Assembly: GCF_037440165.1 (NCBI RefSeq)
Contig: NZ_JBBIUQ010000008.1
Span: 1 to 64,000 of the forward strand
Direction: 5' to 3'
From: Ignavibacterium sp037440165
GTDB taxonomy: Bacteria > Bacteroidota > Ignavibacteria > Ignavibacteriales > Ignavibacteriaceae
Length of the DNA stretch: 64,000 bases
Shown: positions 1 through 7,568 of the stretch, one piece after another
Numbering within the stretch: the stretch's first letter is position 1
Layout: each line of letters opens with the position of its first letter
The notes under the pieces: generated by a model
Seen by the model: the letters and a program-made list of their open reading frames with translations, nothing else
Databases searched by the model: none
What the model was told of the DNA's origin: nothing
Position numbers and translations under genes: made by a program

Positions 1-48
1 GAAGGGATTTTCCACAGGATCCTTTGGAGAACCCCCGACCTGCTGATT
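1..48 (-). pseudogene. Broken 3' half-copy of tRNA-Thr interrupted by a palindrome
   Basis: Read on the minus strand, this stretch matches the neighbouring tRNA-Thr from the end of its anticodon loop to the start of the 3' acceptor strand. The match is broken in the T-loop by about 18 extra bases that form a near-perfect palindrome centred on GGATCC. It lacks the 5' half, so it cannot fold as a tRNA. It lies about 50 bases downstream of the intact gene, past its terminator, and may continue to the left of the window. A tRNA 3'-half duplication is what integrative elements leave behind, but a local duplication or a small inserted repeat explains it equally well. Confidence 0.6.
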
Positions 49-63
49 ATTATTTTTAAATAA

Positions 64-88
64 CAAAAAACCCGAGAATTTCCTCGGG
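64..88 (-). terminator. Rho-independent terminator after tRNA-Thr
   Basis: On the minus strand the arms CCCGAG and CTCGGG form a hairpin followed by TTTTTTG. It starts about ten bases after the 3' end of the tRNA, as expected for a short tRNA transcript. Confidence 0.8.
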
Positions 89-98
89 TCTGCTATTG

Positions 99-171
99 AG
101 CTGGCGAAGGGATTTGAACCCCCGACCTGCTGATTACAAGTCAGCTGCTCTACCAACTGAGCTACGCCAGC
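99..171 (-). tRNA. tRNA-Thr (anticodon TGT)
   Basis: The minus strand folds into a complete 73-base cloverleaf. The acceptor strands GCTGGCG and CGCCAGC pair fully. The anticodon loop CTTGTAA sits on a five-pair stem and gives anticodon TGT, reading ACA. The T-loop is TTCAAAT. No CCA is encoded. It follows the CNNM-family gene by about 45 bases and has its own terminator. A partial copy of its 3' half lies just downstream. Confidence 0.95.
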
Positions 172-216
172 ATTTCAAAATTTGCGTGCCAAAGTTATAG
201 TAATTCTTGCTACTAA

Positions 217-1527
217 TCAAGAAGTTTCTGTTTCATTTTCCTTTAAAACACCATTTTTTGCATAAACGCGAAATTGAACCATTTTCTGTCTTATTTTTTT
301 AATCAGTTCGAAAACTAAGCCCTCATAATCAAGTTCTTCGCCAGGATTCAGAATCTTACCTGTTCTTTCTGAAACAAATCCAGCGATAGTATTGTATTCA
401 TCTGATTCTGGTAATTTGTAATTAAACACTTCATTGAAATCACTGGTATTCATTGAACCAAGAATATAATATTTGCCATCTTTACCTTTGCTATATGTTT
501 TGTATTCGCGTCCTTCGTTTCTAATCTCACCGATAATTTCTTCAAGAATATCTTCCATCGTTATCATACCTTCTGTTCCGCCATATTCATCAGTTACAAT
601 TGCAAGTCTTTGACCTTGCTTTTGCATATCTCTTAATATCTGAGATATTGGTTTTGATTCAGGGACATAATAAACCGGACGCATTAATTCTTTTAATGAA
701 ATATCTTTCTTTTCTATCAGAAATTTCATTACATCCTTAGTGTGAAGAACTCCAATTATGTTATCAATGGAATTTTCATAAACTGGAATTAGTGTATGTC
801 CGGTTTGAATTATTTTTTTAATATTCAATCCGATATCATCCTCAATATTGATTGCAATCATTTCAGTTCTTGGAATCATAACTTCATTAGCTTTGAGATC
901 GGTAAACTCAAATACATTTTCAATTATCTTCTGTTCAGTTTCATCCAGCGTGCCGGACTTTACCCCATCTGAGATTATATCAAGTATTTCATCTTCAAAT
1001 GGTTTGGATTGCGAAAATCCAATTTTTTCTTTCAATGGCAATAAAATAAAATTGGCAGCTGAAGATATTATCCTTATAGTATACTTAAATAAATCTGATA
1101 GAAAGAGAATTTTTCTAACTGATTTCTTTCCTATATAATCCGAATATTTGAAAGCAATTGCTTTAGGTATTAACACATTGAAAACTAAAACTACGAATGT
1201 CAGAATCAGTGCTGTTAACAGGATTGAGATTATGTCAGCTATATTAGCTAACTGTTCAGCTTTTGATATAAAACTAAATATGTAACCTGATGAAATTATG
1301 TATCCAAGAATACTTATGGTTATAAGCAAGAAATGATAAATGAATTGTATTGTTCCGTATACTTCTTCCTGATTAGAATTTAATTTTTCGAAGTATGGAA
1401 CAGAATCATCTTTAGATTCGCGTAATTCTTCTATTTTATTTTCACCAAATGCACCTAACGCAATTTCTGATATAGAGAGTAAAAAATTTATGAACACCAG
1501 AATCAGAAATAATATTTCTAAAATCAT
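217..1527 (-). CDS. CNNM/CorC-family membrane protein with CBS pair (hemolysin-family protein)
   Basis: This 436-residue protein has the standard three-part layout of the CNNM/CorC (TlyC, hemolysin C-like) family. An N-terminal DUF21 membrane domain with several hydrophobic segments covers about residues 1-190. A CBS pair follows at about 205-325, where MIPRTEM and DEYGGTEGMITMED are typical family strings. A CorC_HlyC domain covers about 345-430. Family members are linked to magnesium or cobalt efflux and, as GldE, to gliding in Bacteroidetes; nothing here decides between these roles. The ATG start has AAAGGAAAG just upstream. The gene is divergent from the DUF971 gene, and a TATTTTTG promoter-like box lies in the gap. 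The hemolysin label is historical and does not imply toxicity. Confidence 0.9.
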   Translation of the reverse strand: MILEILFLILVFINFLLSISEIALGAFGENKIEELRESKDDSVPYFEKLNSNQEEVYGTIQFIYHFLLITISILGYIISSGYIFSFISKAEQLANIADIISILLTALILTFVVLVFNVLIPKAIAFKYSDYIGKKSVRKILFLSDLFKYTIRIISSAANFILLPLKEKIGFSQSKPFEDEILDIISDGVKSGTLDETEQKIIENVFEFTDLKANEVMIPRTEMIAINIEDDIGLNIKKIIQTGHTLIPVYENSIDNIIGVLHTKDVMKFLIEKKDISLKELMRPVYYVPESKPISQILRDMQKQGQRLAIVTDEYGGTEGMITMEDILEEIIGEIRNEGREYKTYSKGKDGKYYILGSMNTSDFNEVFNYKLPESDEYNTIAGFVSERTGKILNPGEELDYEGLVFELIKKIRQKMVQFRVYAKNGVLKENETETS

Positions 1528-1553
1528 CTTTCCTTTTATCGATTTTGTTTACG

Positions 1554-1561
1554 CAAAAATA
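1554..1561 (-). promoter_or_regulatory. Candidate -7 box for the CNNM gene
   Basis: On the minus strand this reads TATTTTTG, an exact match to the Bacteroidetes -7 consensus TAnnTTTG, about 27 bases before the start codon. No good -33 TTG is at the right distance, so support is moderate. Confidence 0.4.
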
Positions 1562-1586
1562 CTATAATCTTTCTTCATTCATAAGT

Positions 1587-1594
1587 TATATTTG
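1587..1594 (+). promoter_or_regulatory. Candidate -7 box for the DUF971-SpoU operon
   Basis: This reads TATATTTG, an exact TAnnTTTG match about 30 bases before the ATG of the DUF971 gene. It faces away from the CNNM box 26 bases to the left, so the two would form a compact divergent promoter. A -33 element is not obvious. Confidence 0.4.
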
Positions 1595-1624
1595 CAATGT
1601 AAATCACATACAACTAAGAATGAA

Positions 1625-1966
1625 ATGAAACCAAAACAGATAAAAGTGCTTGATAAGGAAAAACTTTTTATTAAATGGAATGATGAAACTGAAACAACAA
1701 TAGGACTGAAATACTTAAGAGATGAATGCCCTTGTGCCAATTGCAAAGGTGAAACAATTCTGTTAAAAACTTATCGTCCGCCGAAATTAAATTTTTTAAC
1801 TGAAGGAATGTATGAAATAAAAAATATTGAAATAGTTGGTGGTTATGCAATTCAGATAAGCTGGATTGATGGGCATAATACAGGAATTTATTCGTGGGAA
1901 TATCTTAAAGAACTTGAAAAAGGTGAGAAGGAAAATAAAAGTCAGAATTATGATAAACTTTTATGA
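1625..1966 (+). CDS. DUF971 domain protein
   Basis: This 113-residue protein belongs to the DUF971 family, the same fold as the N-terminal domain of gamma-butyrobetaine hydroxylase. The core strings LRDECPCANC and IGLKYLR in the first half, and the GGYAIQISWIDGHNTGIYSW region in the second, are typical. The family is often found beside iron-sulfur or Mrp-type genes; the CPCANC cysteines suggest possible metal binding, but the function is unknown. I chose the internal ATG at 1625 because the longer frame begins with TTG and would start inside the promoter box. Its stop overlaps the start of the next gene (ATGA), so the two genes are probably translated together. Confidence 0.8.
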   Translation: MKPKQIKVLDKEKLFIKWNDETETTIGLKYLRDECPCANCKGETILLKTYRPPKLNFLTEGMYEIKNIEIVGGYAIQISWIDGHNTGIYSWEYLKELEKGEKENKSQNYDKLL

Positions 1967-2730
1967 TTACCAGAAATGAGCTAAAATATTATGCATCACT
2001 TTCTCAGAAAAAATTCCGTGAAAGTGAATTAAAATTCATAGTTGAAGGTCTGAAAAATGTTGAGGAAGGGTTAAACAGTCATTTTGATTGTGAGATTACA
2101 CTAACAACTTTTGAATTCGCTGAACACAACAAGAAATTATTATCCGAAATAAAAAAGAAAAAAATCAGGATTGAAATTCTTAGCTCACAGGATTTTGTAA
2201 GAATATCTGAAACAAAATCTCCTCAAGGAATAGCTTCCGTGTTCAAATACGCAAAATTGAAATTCTATCCGGATAAATCTGAATCAAATATTCTAGTTTA
2301 TTTAGATAATGTTTCAGATCCCGGCAATTTGGGAACCATAATCAGAACTTGTGATTGGTTTGGATTAAATGAAATTCTCATCAGTAAATTTTCGGTTGAT
2401 TATCTTAACCCAAAAGCTATCCGTGCTTCAATGGGTTCAATATTTCATTTATACATTTTTGAGGAAGTTGAACCAACTTTACTTGAAGATTTGAAAATGA
2501 ATAATTATAAAATTATTTGTTCAGATCTGGATGGGAAAAATCTTTTTGAATATAAGTTCTCGGAAAAATTTGTTCTTGTATTTTCGAACGAAGCTACTGG
2601 ACCAACTGAGTTTATCAAAAACATTGCAGAAGATGTAATTACAATTCCGAAGTATGGTAATGCAGAATCTCTTAATGTTGCAATAGCTTCAGGAATTATT
2701 TTATCTCACTGTATAAACAAACCGATTTAA
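1963..2730 (+). CDS. SpoU/TrmH-family RNA 2'-O-methyltransferase
   Basis: The 255-residue protein has an N-terminal SpoU substrate-binding domain (about 1-95) and a C-terminal SPOUT methyltransferase domain (about 108-250). The three family motifs are present: motif 1 at residues 116-128, containing DPGNLGTIIRT with its catalytic arginine; motif 2 SNEATGP at 208-214; and motif 3 at 228-240, ending in SLNVAIA. Such enzymes transfer a methyl group from S-adenosylmethionine to a ribose 2'-OH in rRNA or tRNA, using a trefoil knot and acting as dimers. The domain layout fits 23S rRNA methylases such as RlmB, but the target cannot be read from sequence. It overlaps the DUF971 gene by four bases. 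Confidence 0.9.
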   Translation: MITRNELKYYASLSQKKFRESELKFIVEGLKNVEEGLNSHFDCEITLTTFEFAEHNKKLLSEIKKKKIRIEILSSQDFVRISETKSPQGIASVFKYAKLKFYPDKSESNILVYLDNVSDPGNLGTIIRTCDWFGLNEILISKFSVDYLNPKAIRASMGSIFHLYIFEEVEPTLLEDLKMNNYKIICSDLDGKNLFEYKFSEKFVLVFSNEATGPTEFIKNIAEDVITIPKYGNAESLNVAIASGIILSHCINKPI

Positions 2731-2744
2731 GAATGTGGAATGCC

Positions 2745-2785
2745 TTTAGCTTCCTTTGCGGCTTCGCGTCTTTGCGTGAAATTAA
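2745..2785. repeat. Short degenerate CTTTGCG-type repeat
   Basis: Three related units, CCTTTGCGG, CTTCGCGTC and TTTGCGTGAAA, lie in tandem in the 79-base gap between two converging genes. I recall similar tracts as dispersed intergenic repeats in environmental Bacteroidetes-related genomes. No second copy is in this window. No good hairpin terminator for either gene is seen here. Confidence 0.5.
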
Positions 2786-2809
2786 TTCCTAAACTGTAGC
2801 AGATAAATA

Positions 2810-5650
2810 TTATCTTAGCAAAATCATCTTCTTCGTTGAGCTATAACTTCCTGCCTGCAATCGGTAGAAATATACTCCGCTGGGTAATGTAGAATTTACA
2901 ATGTACAATGTAGAATGAGAACCGGCATCATAATAACCATCGACAATAGTTTCTATTTCTCTACCCAGAATGTCAAACACTTTAATCGTTTGCTTGCTGC
3001 CTACTGGTGACTGCCATCTGATCATCGTGCTTGGGTTAAATGGATTAGGATAATTCTGTTCTAGTGAAAACTCAGTTGGAATATTCTCATCAATATTTTC
3101 AACATCGAGCAACAATCCCGGTTCAGGTGTTGGCAGTTTGACCGTAGTATAAATATGAAATTCGCCCGGCTCAAGTGTGACTTGCTGATTTGGATTTGTA
3201 ACAAAGGTACTATCACCACTGAAGAAATCATACCACCAGCCAGTTGTACTAAAATTGGAAGATGGTGAAAGTGTTCCTACATAAAAATTCCCTATAATCG
3301 CTACATCCATAGTTGGATGATACAAATTTATTTTTTTTATGAATCCTCCTGTATCCATTGTAAAATTATTTGTGCTGAATGCTTCAAAATTCCTCTTGAG
3401 ATTTATCAGTTCTCTGAAAACTTTGTATAAATTCTTTCTTCGAAGATCATTCAGGTAATCCCATTTAACTGGCTTTTCGCCTGTTCTGCCGTTAAAATTT
3501 ATGCTTATGTCATAACCAAGTTCACCAAACTGCCAGAACATTTTAGGTCCGGGAATTGGGAATAAGAAAGCTGCAGCAAGTTTTATTCTCTGTAATGCAA
3601 TGGAAAGATTTCGGATATCGTAATCGCCTAATGAATTTCCATACATCAGATTTTTATACATTAATCTTTCTTCGTCGTGACTTTCCATATAAGTTATAAG
3701 ATGCGGAAAATTCCAGCCGCGGGTTTTATAAGAGCCCCAGTTTAAACTTGATTGATAACCCATTGCTGCTTCACTGTAATCGTGATTTAAGTTTCCCCAT
3801 AACAACATTCCGTAATTTGAAAGTACTATTTCCTCAGAATTTTCAGCAAAGTGTTCCAATATTACATAAGCAGTTGAATCAACTTCCCAGATTTTATCTG
3901 CCATTCTCGTCAATAGATTAATTCTTGATTGATCATACTGGCTCCACTGTCCAACATCATTGGTAAAATTCTGTGTGAATCCTTTTGAAAGGTCAAATCT
4001 GAAACCATCGAACTTAAACTCTTTTAACCAATATTCATTTACTCGATCCACAAAATATTTTGTTGCGTTACTTTCGTGATTGAAATCATTAAATACACTG
4101 AAAGGATGTGTTGCACTTTGGTTGAAATAAGGACTATTAGCTGCTGGTCTGTTTTGTACATCATCCCACCACATCATTGCAAAAGGAGAAAGATTATCAG
4201 CGTGATTTAAAACCATATCAAGTATTACAGCAATTCCATTCTGATGACAGAGATCAATAAATTGTTTTAACTTGTTCGCTGTACCATAATACTTATCAAC
4301 GGCAGTATGATAGATAGGATTGTATCCCCAGCTTAAGTTGCCGCTGAATTCCATAATTGGCATAAGCTCGATTGCATTTACTCCAAGTGATTTCAAATAA
4401 GATAGTGTGTCAATCAAAAATTGAAAATTCCTTTGAGTAGAAAAATCACGAATATGCAATTCATAAATCACAAGATTTTCTTTGGGCGGTTTTTGAAAAT
4501 TCTGTACCTGCCACTGATATTGTGACTGTGCTGTTTGAAGTATGCTAACAATCTTTTCAGTTTTGCCTGCCGGATATGGTTTCAAATTTGGGTATGTCGT
4601 CGGTGGAATGTACTGGTCATTCCAGGGATCAAGAATTTTTTCTGAGTAAGGATCACCTGTGCGAATTTTGCCATCAACAAGATATTGAAATGCATATTCA
4701 AGTGCGGGAGTTAATGATGATAATTCAATCCACCAGATTACACTATCCTGATTAACAAAATGCCGCTTCATAAAATAATTTGTCTGAACTTTCCAATCAT
4801 TAAAGTCGCCAATTACATATACGAAATCTTTATACGGTGCAAATAAAGCTAAGGTAGCTGTTACAGGACTTGTATAATTTATTCCTGGTTTAATTCCACC
4901 AGGTAAAGGAGAATTTACAATCTGAGGATTAACAAACATCATAAATAAAGTTGAATCAATTGTATTTGCAGTATCAACTCCAACAACTTTTACAGTATGA
5001 GCTCCGATAGAAAAATTTGAATAATTGAAATTATAGATTAGTCTTGCTGAATCGCTTTGTGCAACCTGATTACCATCAACGAATAAAGTTATTGATTGTA
5101 CACGAGTTTGAATTTCAACTGCACGAATGTCAATTGGTATTGTCTCGCCCTCTTTTACAAATGCAGGTGAACGCTGTGGATCTCCAAATTTTATTTCAAC
5201 TTGAGGATTTTGTACAATCAAATTCAAGCCCGGCTGATAAATATCAACAAAAATATCTGGTCTAGTTTGCTTTGTTCCGTCTGCACTTCTGAAAACTAAT
5301 GCTAAAGCATTAATTATTTCAGATGGATTAGTAACAGAATAAAAAACTCTCGGATAACCGATAGTCAGTTTATAAAGATTTGGACCTAACCTTGTAAGTG
5401 CTGGTTGGGTTTGATTATTTCCCCAACTTCCAACCACATGCTGCCAATTACCAAAATTAGTATTTACCCCTGTGTGAGCATAAACTGTTCCTGTATAATT
5501 GAGTAATTCTTCTGCTCCTTGTTGAGTTGCATCGAAAAACAGAACTATGCTGTCAAGCTGAGTTGGATATTCAGGTTGAGTTACAACAATCTGAGCTGAT
5601 AATTGAAATGTTGATAAAAGTATAACAAGACTAAAAATAAAATTTTTCAT
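2810..5650 (-). CDS. Secreted GH13 alpha-amylase-family enzyme with T9SS sorting domain
   Basis: This 946-residue protein is built for export. A signal peptide (about 1-19, ending LSAQ) leads a beta-rich N-terminal region (20-240), then a CBM48-like module (about 255-345, with VIGDFNDW), a GH13 barrel (about 393-765), a beta domain, and a C-terminal type IX secretion sorting domain from about 861 (NYPNPFNPST, LPSGVYFYRL, KKMILL). GH13 regions are intact: DMVLNH at 478-483, GFRFDLSK with nucleophile D553, ILEH with acid/base E599, and SHDE with D659. It should cleave or rearrange alpha-1,4-glucans at the cell surface or outside; exact specificity is unclear. Yellow flags: a repeat-like tract encodes part of the sorting domain. 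It follows yjbQ by 13 bases. Confidence 0.92.
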   Translation of the reverse strand: MKNFIFSLVILLSTFQLSAQIVVTQPEYPTQLDSIVLFFDATQQGAEELLNYTGTVYAHTGVNTNFGNWQHVVGSWGNNQTQPALTRLGPNLYKLTIGYPRVFYSVTNPSEIINALALVFRSADGTKQTRPDIFVDIYQPGLNLIVQNPQVEIKFGDPQRSPAFVKEGETIPIDIRAVEIQTRVQSITLFVDGNQVAQSDSARLIYNFNYSNFSIGAHTVKVVGVDTANTIDSTLFMMFVNPQIVNSPLPGGIKPGINYTSPVTATLALFAPYKDFVYVIGDFNDWKVQTNYFMKRHFVNQDSVIWWIELSSLTPALEYAFQYLVDGKIRTGDPYSEKILDPWNDQYIPPTTYPNLKPYPAGKTEKIVSILQTAQSQYQWQVQNFQKPPKENLVIYELHIRDFSTQRNFQFLIDTLSYLKSLGVNAIELMPIMEFSGNLSWGYNPIYHTAVDKYYGTANKLKQFIDLCHQNGIAVILDMVLNHADNLSPFAMMWWDDVQNRPAANSPYFNQSATHPFSVFNDFNHESNATKYFVDRVNEYWLKEFKFDGFRFDLSKGFTQNFTNDVGQWSQYDQSRINLLTRMADKIWEVDSTAYVILEHFAENSEEIVLSNYGMLLWGNLNHDYSEAAMGYQSSLNWGSYKTRGWNFPHLITYMESHDEERLMYKNLMYGNSLGDYDIRNLSIALQRIKLAAAFLFPIPGPKMFWQFGELGYDISINFNGRTGEKPVKWDYLNDLRRKNLYKVFRELINLKRNFEAFSTNNFTMDTGGFIKKINLYHPTMDVAIIGNFYVGTLSPSSNFSTTGWWYDFFSGDSTFVTNPNQQVTLEPGEFHIYTTVKLPTPEPGLLLDVENIDENIPTEFSLEQNYPNPFNPSTMIRWQSPVGSKQTIKVFDILGREIETIVDGYYDAGSHSTLYIVNSTLPSGVYFYRLQAGSYSSTKKMILLR
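2886..2917. repeat. Dispersed-type AT-rich repeat inside the sorting-domain coding sequence
   Basis: The tract holds AATGTAGAAT, TTTACAATGTAC and AATGTAGAATG in a row, so AATGTA occurs at short intervals in imperfect tandem. It encodes STLYIVNST, where related sorting domains usually carry a short strand before LPSGVYFYRL. The reading frame is kept. I recall such tracts as intergenic repeats in Bacteroidetes-related genomes, but cannot confirm it here. Confidence 0.45.
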
Positions 5651-5663
5651 TTGATCCCTTTTA

Positions 5664-6101
5664 TTATTCAGTTTCTTTAATCCCGGTTAATTGAACAATA
5701 ACTTCTCTGTTTCGGGAGCGATTATCAAAGTCAACAAGAATAATCTGCTGCCAGGTTCCCAAAAGGAGTTTTGAATTCTTAAATGGAACGCTGAGAGAAG
5801 ATTTCTGCAGAGCAGCTCTCAAATGTGAATGACCATTTCCATCGTGCCAGGTGAAATTGTGATGATAAGATTCACTTTCCGGAATAATTTTATCAAAAAG
5901 TTTTGGATAATCTTTTATCAGTCCCGGTTCATATTCAATTGTTGTAATTGCAGCAGTTGAACCGGCTACAAAAATCAGAGCATTCCCTTCAATAAAATGA
6001 TTTTCCTGCACAATTTTTTCTACAGCATTGGTGATATCAATTATATCACAGTTTCCTTTTGTTTTCACATTAAACGAATGTGTTTCAATTGTTATTATCA
6101 T
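5664..6101 (-). CDS. yjbQ: YjbQ/UPF0047 family protein
   Basis: This 145-residue protein is a typical single-domain YjbQ (UPF0047) protein. The family core is clear: ITTIEYEPGL near residue 55, the histidine-rich WHDGNGHSHLRAAL in the middle, and LLLGTWQQIILVDFDN near the C-terminus. E. coli YjbQ has weak thiamine-phosphate synthase activity in the laboratory, which gave the name secondary thiamine-phosphate synthase; the true role is unsettled. The longer frame starts with TTG and adds 28 residues absent from the family, so I placed the start at the ATG at 6101. It lies upstream of the GH13 gene on the same strand and is divergent from rocD. No functional link with either is evident. Confidence 0.88.
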   Translation of the reverse strand: MIITIETHSFNVKTKGNCDIIDITNAVEKIVQENHFIEGNALIFVAGSTAAITTIEYEPGLIKDYPKLFDKIIPESESYHHNFTWHDGNGHSHLRAALQKSSLSVPFKNSKLLLGTWQQIILVDFDNRSRNREVIVQLTGIKETE

Positions 6102-6194
6102 AAAACCAGAATTATTTTTTGAAAAATTATCAAAGCCCTGCGCAATAAACAAGATTAAACGGTTTGGTTTTACTCTCTTGTACAATAATCACAT

Positions 6195-6202
6195 TAACTT
6201 TG
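6195..6202 (+). promoter_or_regulatory. Candidate -7 box for rocD
   Basis: This reads TAACTTTG, an exact TAnnTTTG match about 70 bases before the rocD ATG. A -33 motif at the usual spacing is not clear. The 171-base gap between yjbQ and rocD holds no other obvious signal. Confidence 0.35.
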
Positions 6203-6272
6203 GTAATCAGTGCATTCAAAAGTAATTTTCGTGTGTATTTTTATGATTTCTAAAACAATTTACGGAAGGAAT

Positions 6273-7493
6273 ATGAATTCACAATATTATATCGAATTAG
6301 AGCACAAATATGGTGCACATAATTATCATCCACTTGATGTTGTAATTGCGAAAGGCAAAGGCGTTTGGGTCTGGGATGTTGAAGGGAAAAAATATCTAGA
6401 TTTCCTTTCAGCTTATTCTGCTGTAAATCAAGGTCATTGTCATCCGAAAATTGTTAATGCGATGATTGAACAAGCTCAGACGCTTACACTTACTTCACGA
6501 GCATTTTATAATAATGTTCTTGGTGAGTATGAAAAATTTATAACAGAGCTTTTAGGCTATGACAAAGTTCTTCCGATGAATACAGGCGTAGAAGGTGGAG
6601 AGACTGCCGTGAAACTTGCAAGAAGATGGGCGTATGATGTAAAAGGAATAAAGAAATATGAGGCAAAAATTATTGTTGCAAACGATAACTTTCACGGAAG
6701 AACTATGATGGCAGTTTCCGCCTCAACTGATCCTGATTCATACGAAGGGTACGGACCATTTCTTCCGGGATTTGTAAAAATTCCGTTTAATGATATTCCT
6801 GCTTTGGAAAAAGCTTTGGAAGATCCGAATGTGGCAGCATTTATGGTTGAACCAATTCAGGGCGAAGCTGGTGTCGTAGTACCTGATGCTGGTTATCTGA
6901 AAAAAGCACAGGAATTATGTAAATCAAAAAATGTGCTTTTGGTTTGTGATGAAGTTCAAACAGGATTAGCACGAACTGGTAAAATGCTTGCATCAGATCA
7001 TGAAAATGCAAAACCAGATATTTTAATTTTAGGCAAAGCACTTTCCGGTGGAACAATGCCGGTATCTGCTGTGCTTGCTAATGATGATATTATGTTAACA
7101 ATTAAACCAGGACAACACGGTTCAACATTCGGTGGAAATCCTTTAGCAGCAAGAGTAGCAATTGCTTCCCTGCAGGTTTTAGTTGAAGAAAAACTTGCCG
7201 ATAATGCTGCAAAAATGGGTGAATATTTCAGAAGCGAATTACAAAAAATGGTTGATGAATTTGATAACCTTGTTTTAGTTCGCGGAAAAGGATTATTGAA
7301 TGCAATTGTAATAAAACCGACTTCAGATGGTAAAACTGCCTGGGATGTTTGTGTTGCTTTAAAGGAAGAAGGATTGCTTGCAAAACCAACTCACGGTGAT
7401 ATCATAAGATTCGCTCCACCATTGGTGATTAATAAAGAAGAAATTGATTTCGCGATTGAAACAATCAGAAAGGTTTTGAAAAAATTTAATTAG
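6273..7493 (+). CDS. rocD: Ornithine aminotransferase
   Basis: This 406-residue PLP enzyme converts ornithine and 2-oxoglutarate to glutamate-5-semialdehyde and glutamate, linking arginine breakdown to proline and glutamate. The N-terminal YGAHNYHPL string is characteristic of ornithine aminotransferase among class III aminotransferases. NTGVEGGETAVKLAR (from 103) binds the cofactor phosphate, D226 in CDEVQTG contacts the pyridine nitrogen, and K255 in ILGKALSGG forms the Schiff base. STFGGNPLA near the C-terminal part is also conserved. The ATG at 6273 has GGAAGGAAT just before it; the longer frame starts with GTG and adds 21 non-conserved residues. It is followed by a strong terminator shared with the kinase gene. 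No other arginine or proline genes are adjacent. Confidence 0.93.
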   Translation: MNSQYYIELEHKYGAHNYHPLDVVIAKGKGVWVWDVEGKKYLDFLSAYSAVNQGHCHPKIVNAMIEQAQTLTLTSRAFYNNVLGEYEKFITELLGYDKVLPMNTGVEGGETAVKLARRWAYDVKGIKKYEAKIIVANDNFHGRTMMAVSASTDPDSYEGYGPFLPGFVKIPFNDIPALEKALEDPNVAAFMVEPIQGEAGVVVPDAGYLKKAQELCKSKNVLLVCDEVQTGLARTGKMLASDHENAKPDILILGKALSGGTMPVSAVLANDDIMLTIKPGQHGSTFGGNPLAARVAIASLQVLVEEKLADNAAKMGEYFRSELQKMVDEFDNLVLVRGKGLLNAIVIKPTSDGKTAWDVCVALKEEGLLAKPTHGDIIRFAPPLVINKEEIDFAIETIRKVLKKFN

Positions 7494-7500
7494 TTTTTTA

Positions 7501-7548
7501 GTTGAAACAGAAAAACCGCTTCAGAATTACTGATGCGGCTTTTTCAAC
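7501..7548. terminator. Bidirectional terminator between rocD and the hybrid kinase
   Basis: The arms AAAAACCGCTTCAG and CTGATGCGGCTTTTT pair over about 14 bases with two mismatches, and the flanking GTTGAA/TTCAAC extends the stem. T-rich ends on both strands suit the two converging genes. Confidence 0.85.
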
Positions 7549-7568
7549 TTAAAAATTTTTCGCAATTT

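Noticed and set aside
848..1138. Open frame on the plus strand inside the CNNM gene
   Set aside because: It is a shadow of the strongly supported gene on the other strand and has no family match, signal or ribosome binding site. The same holds for the many plus-strand frames across the ribosomal and rpoBC genes.
1592..1624. Longer forms of the DUF971, rocD, fabF, YjbQ, rpmG and lipoprotein genes
   Set aside because: The extensions start with TTG or GTG, lack good ribosome binding sites, run into promoter or tRNA sequence, and add residues absent from the families.
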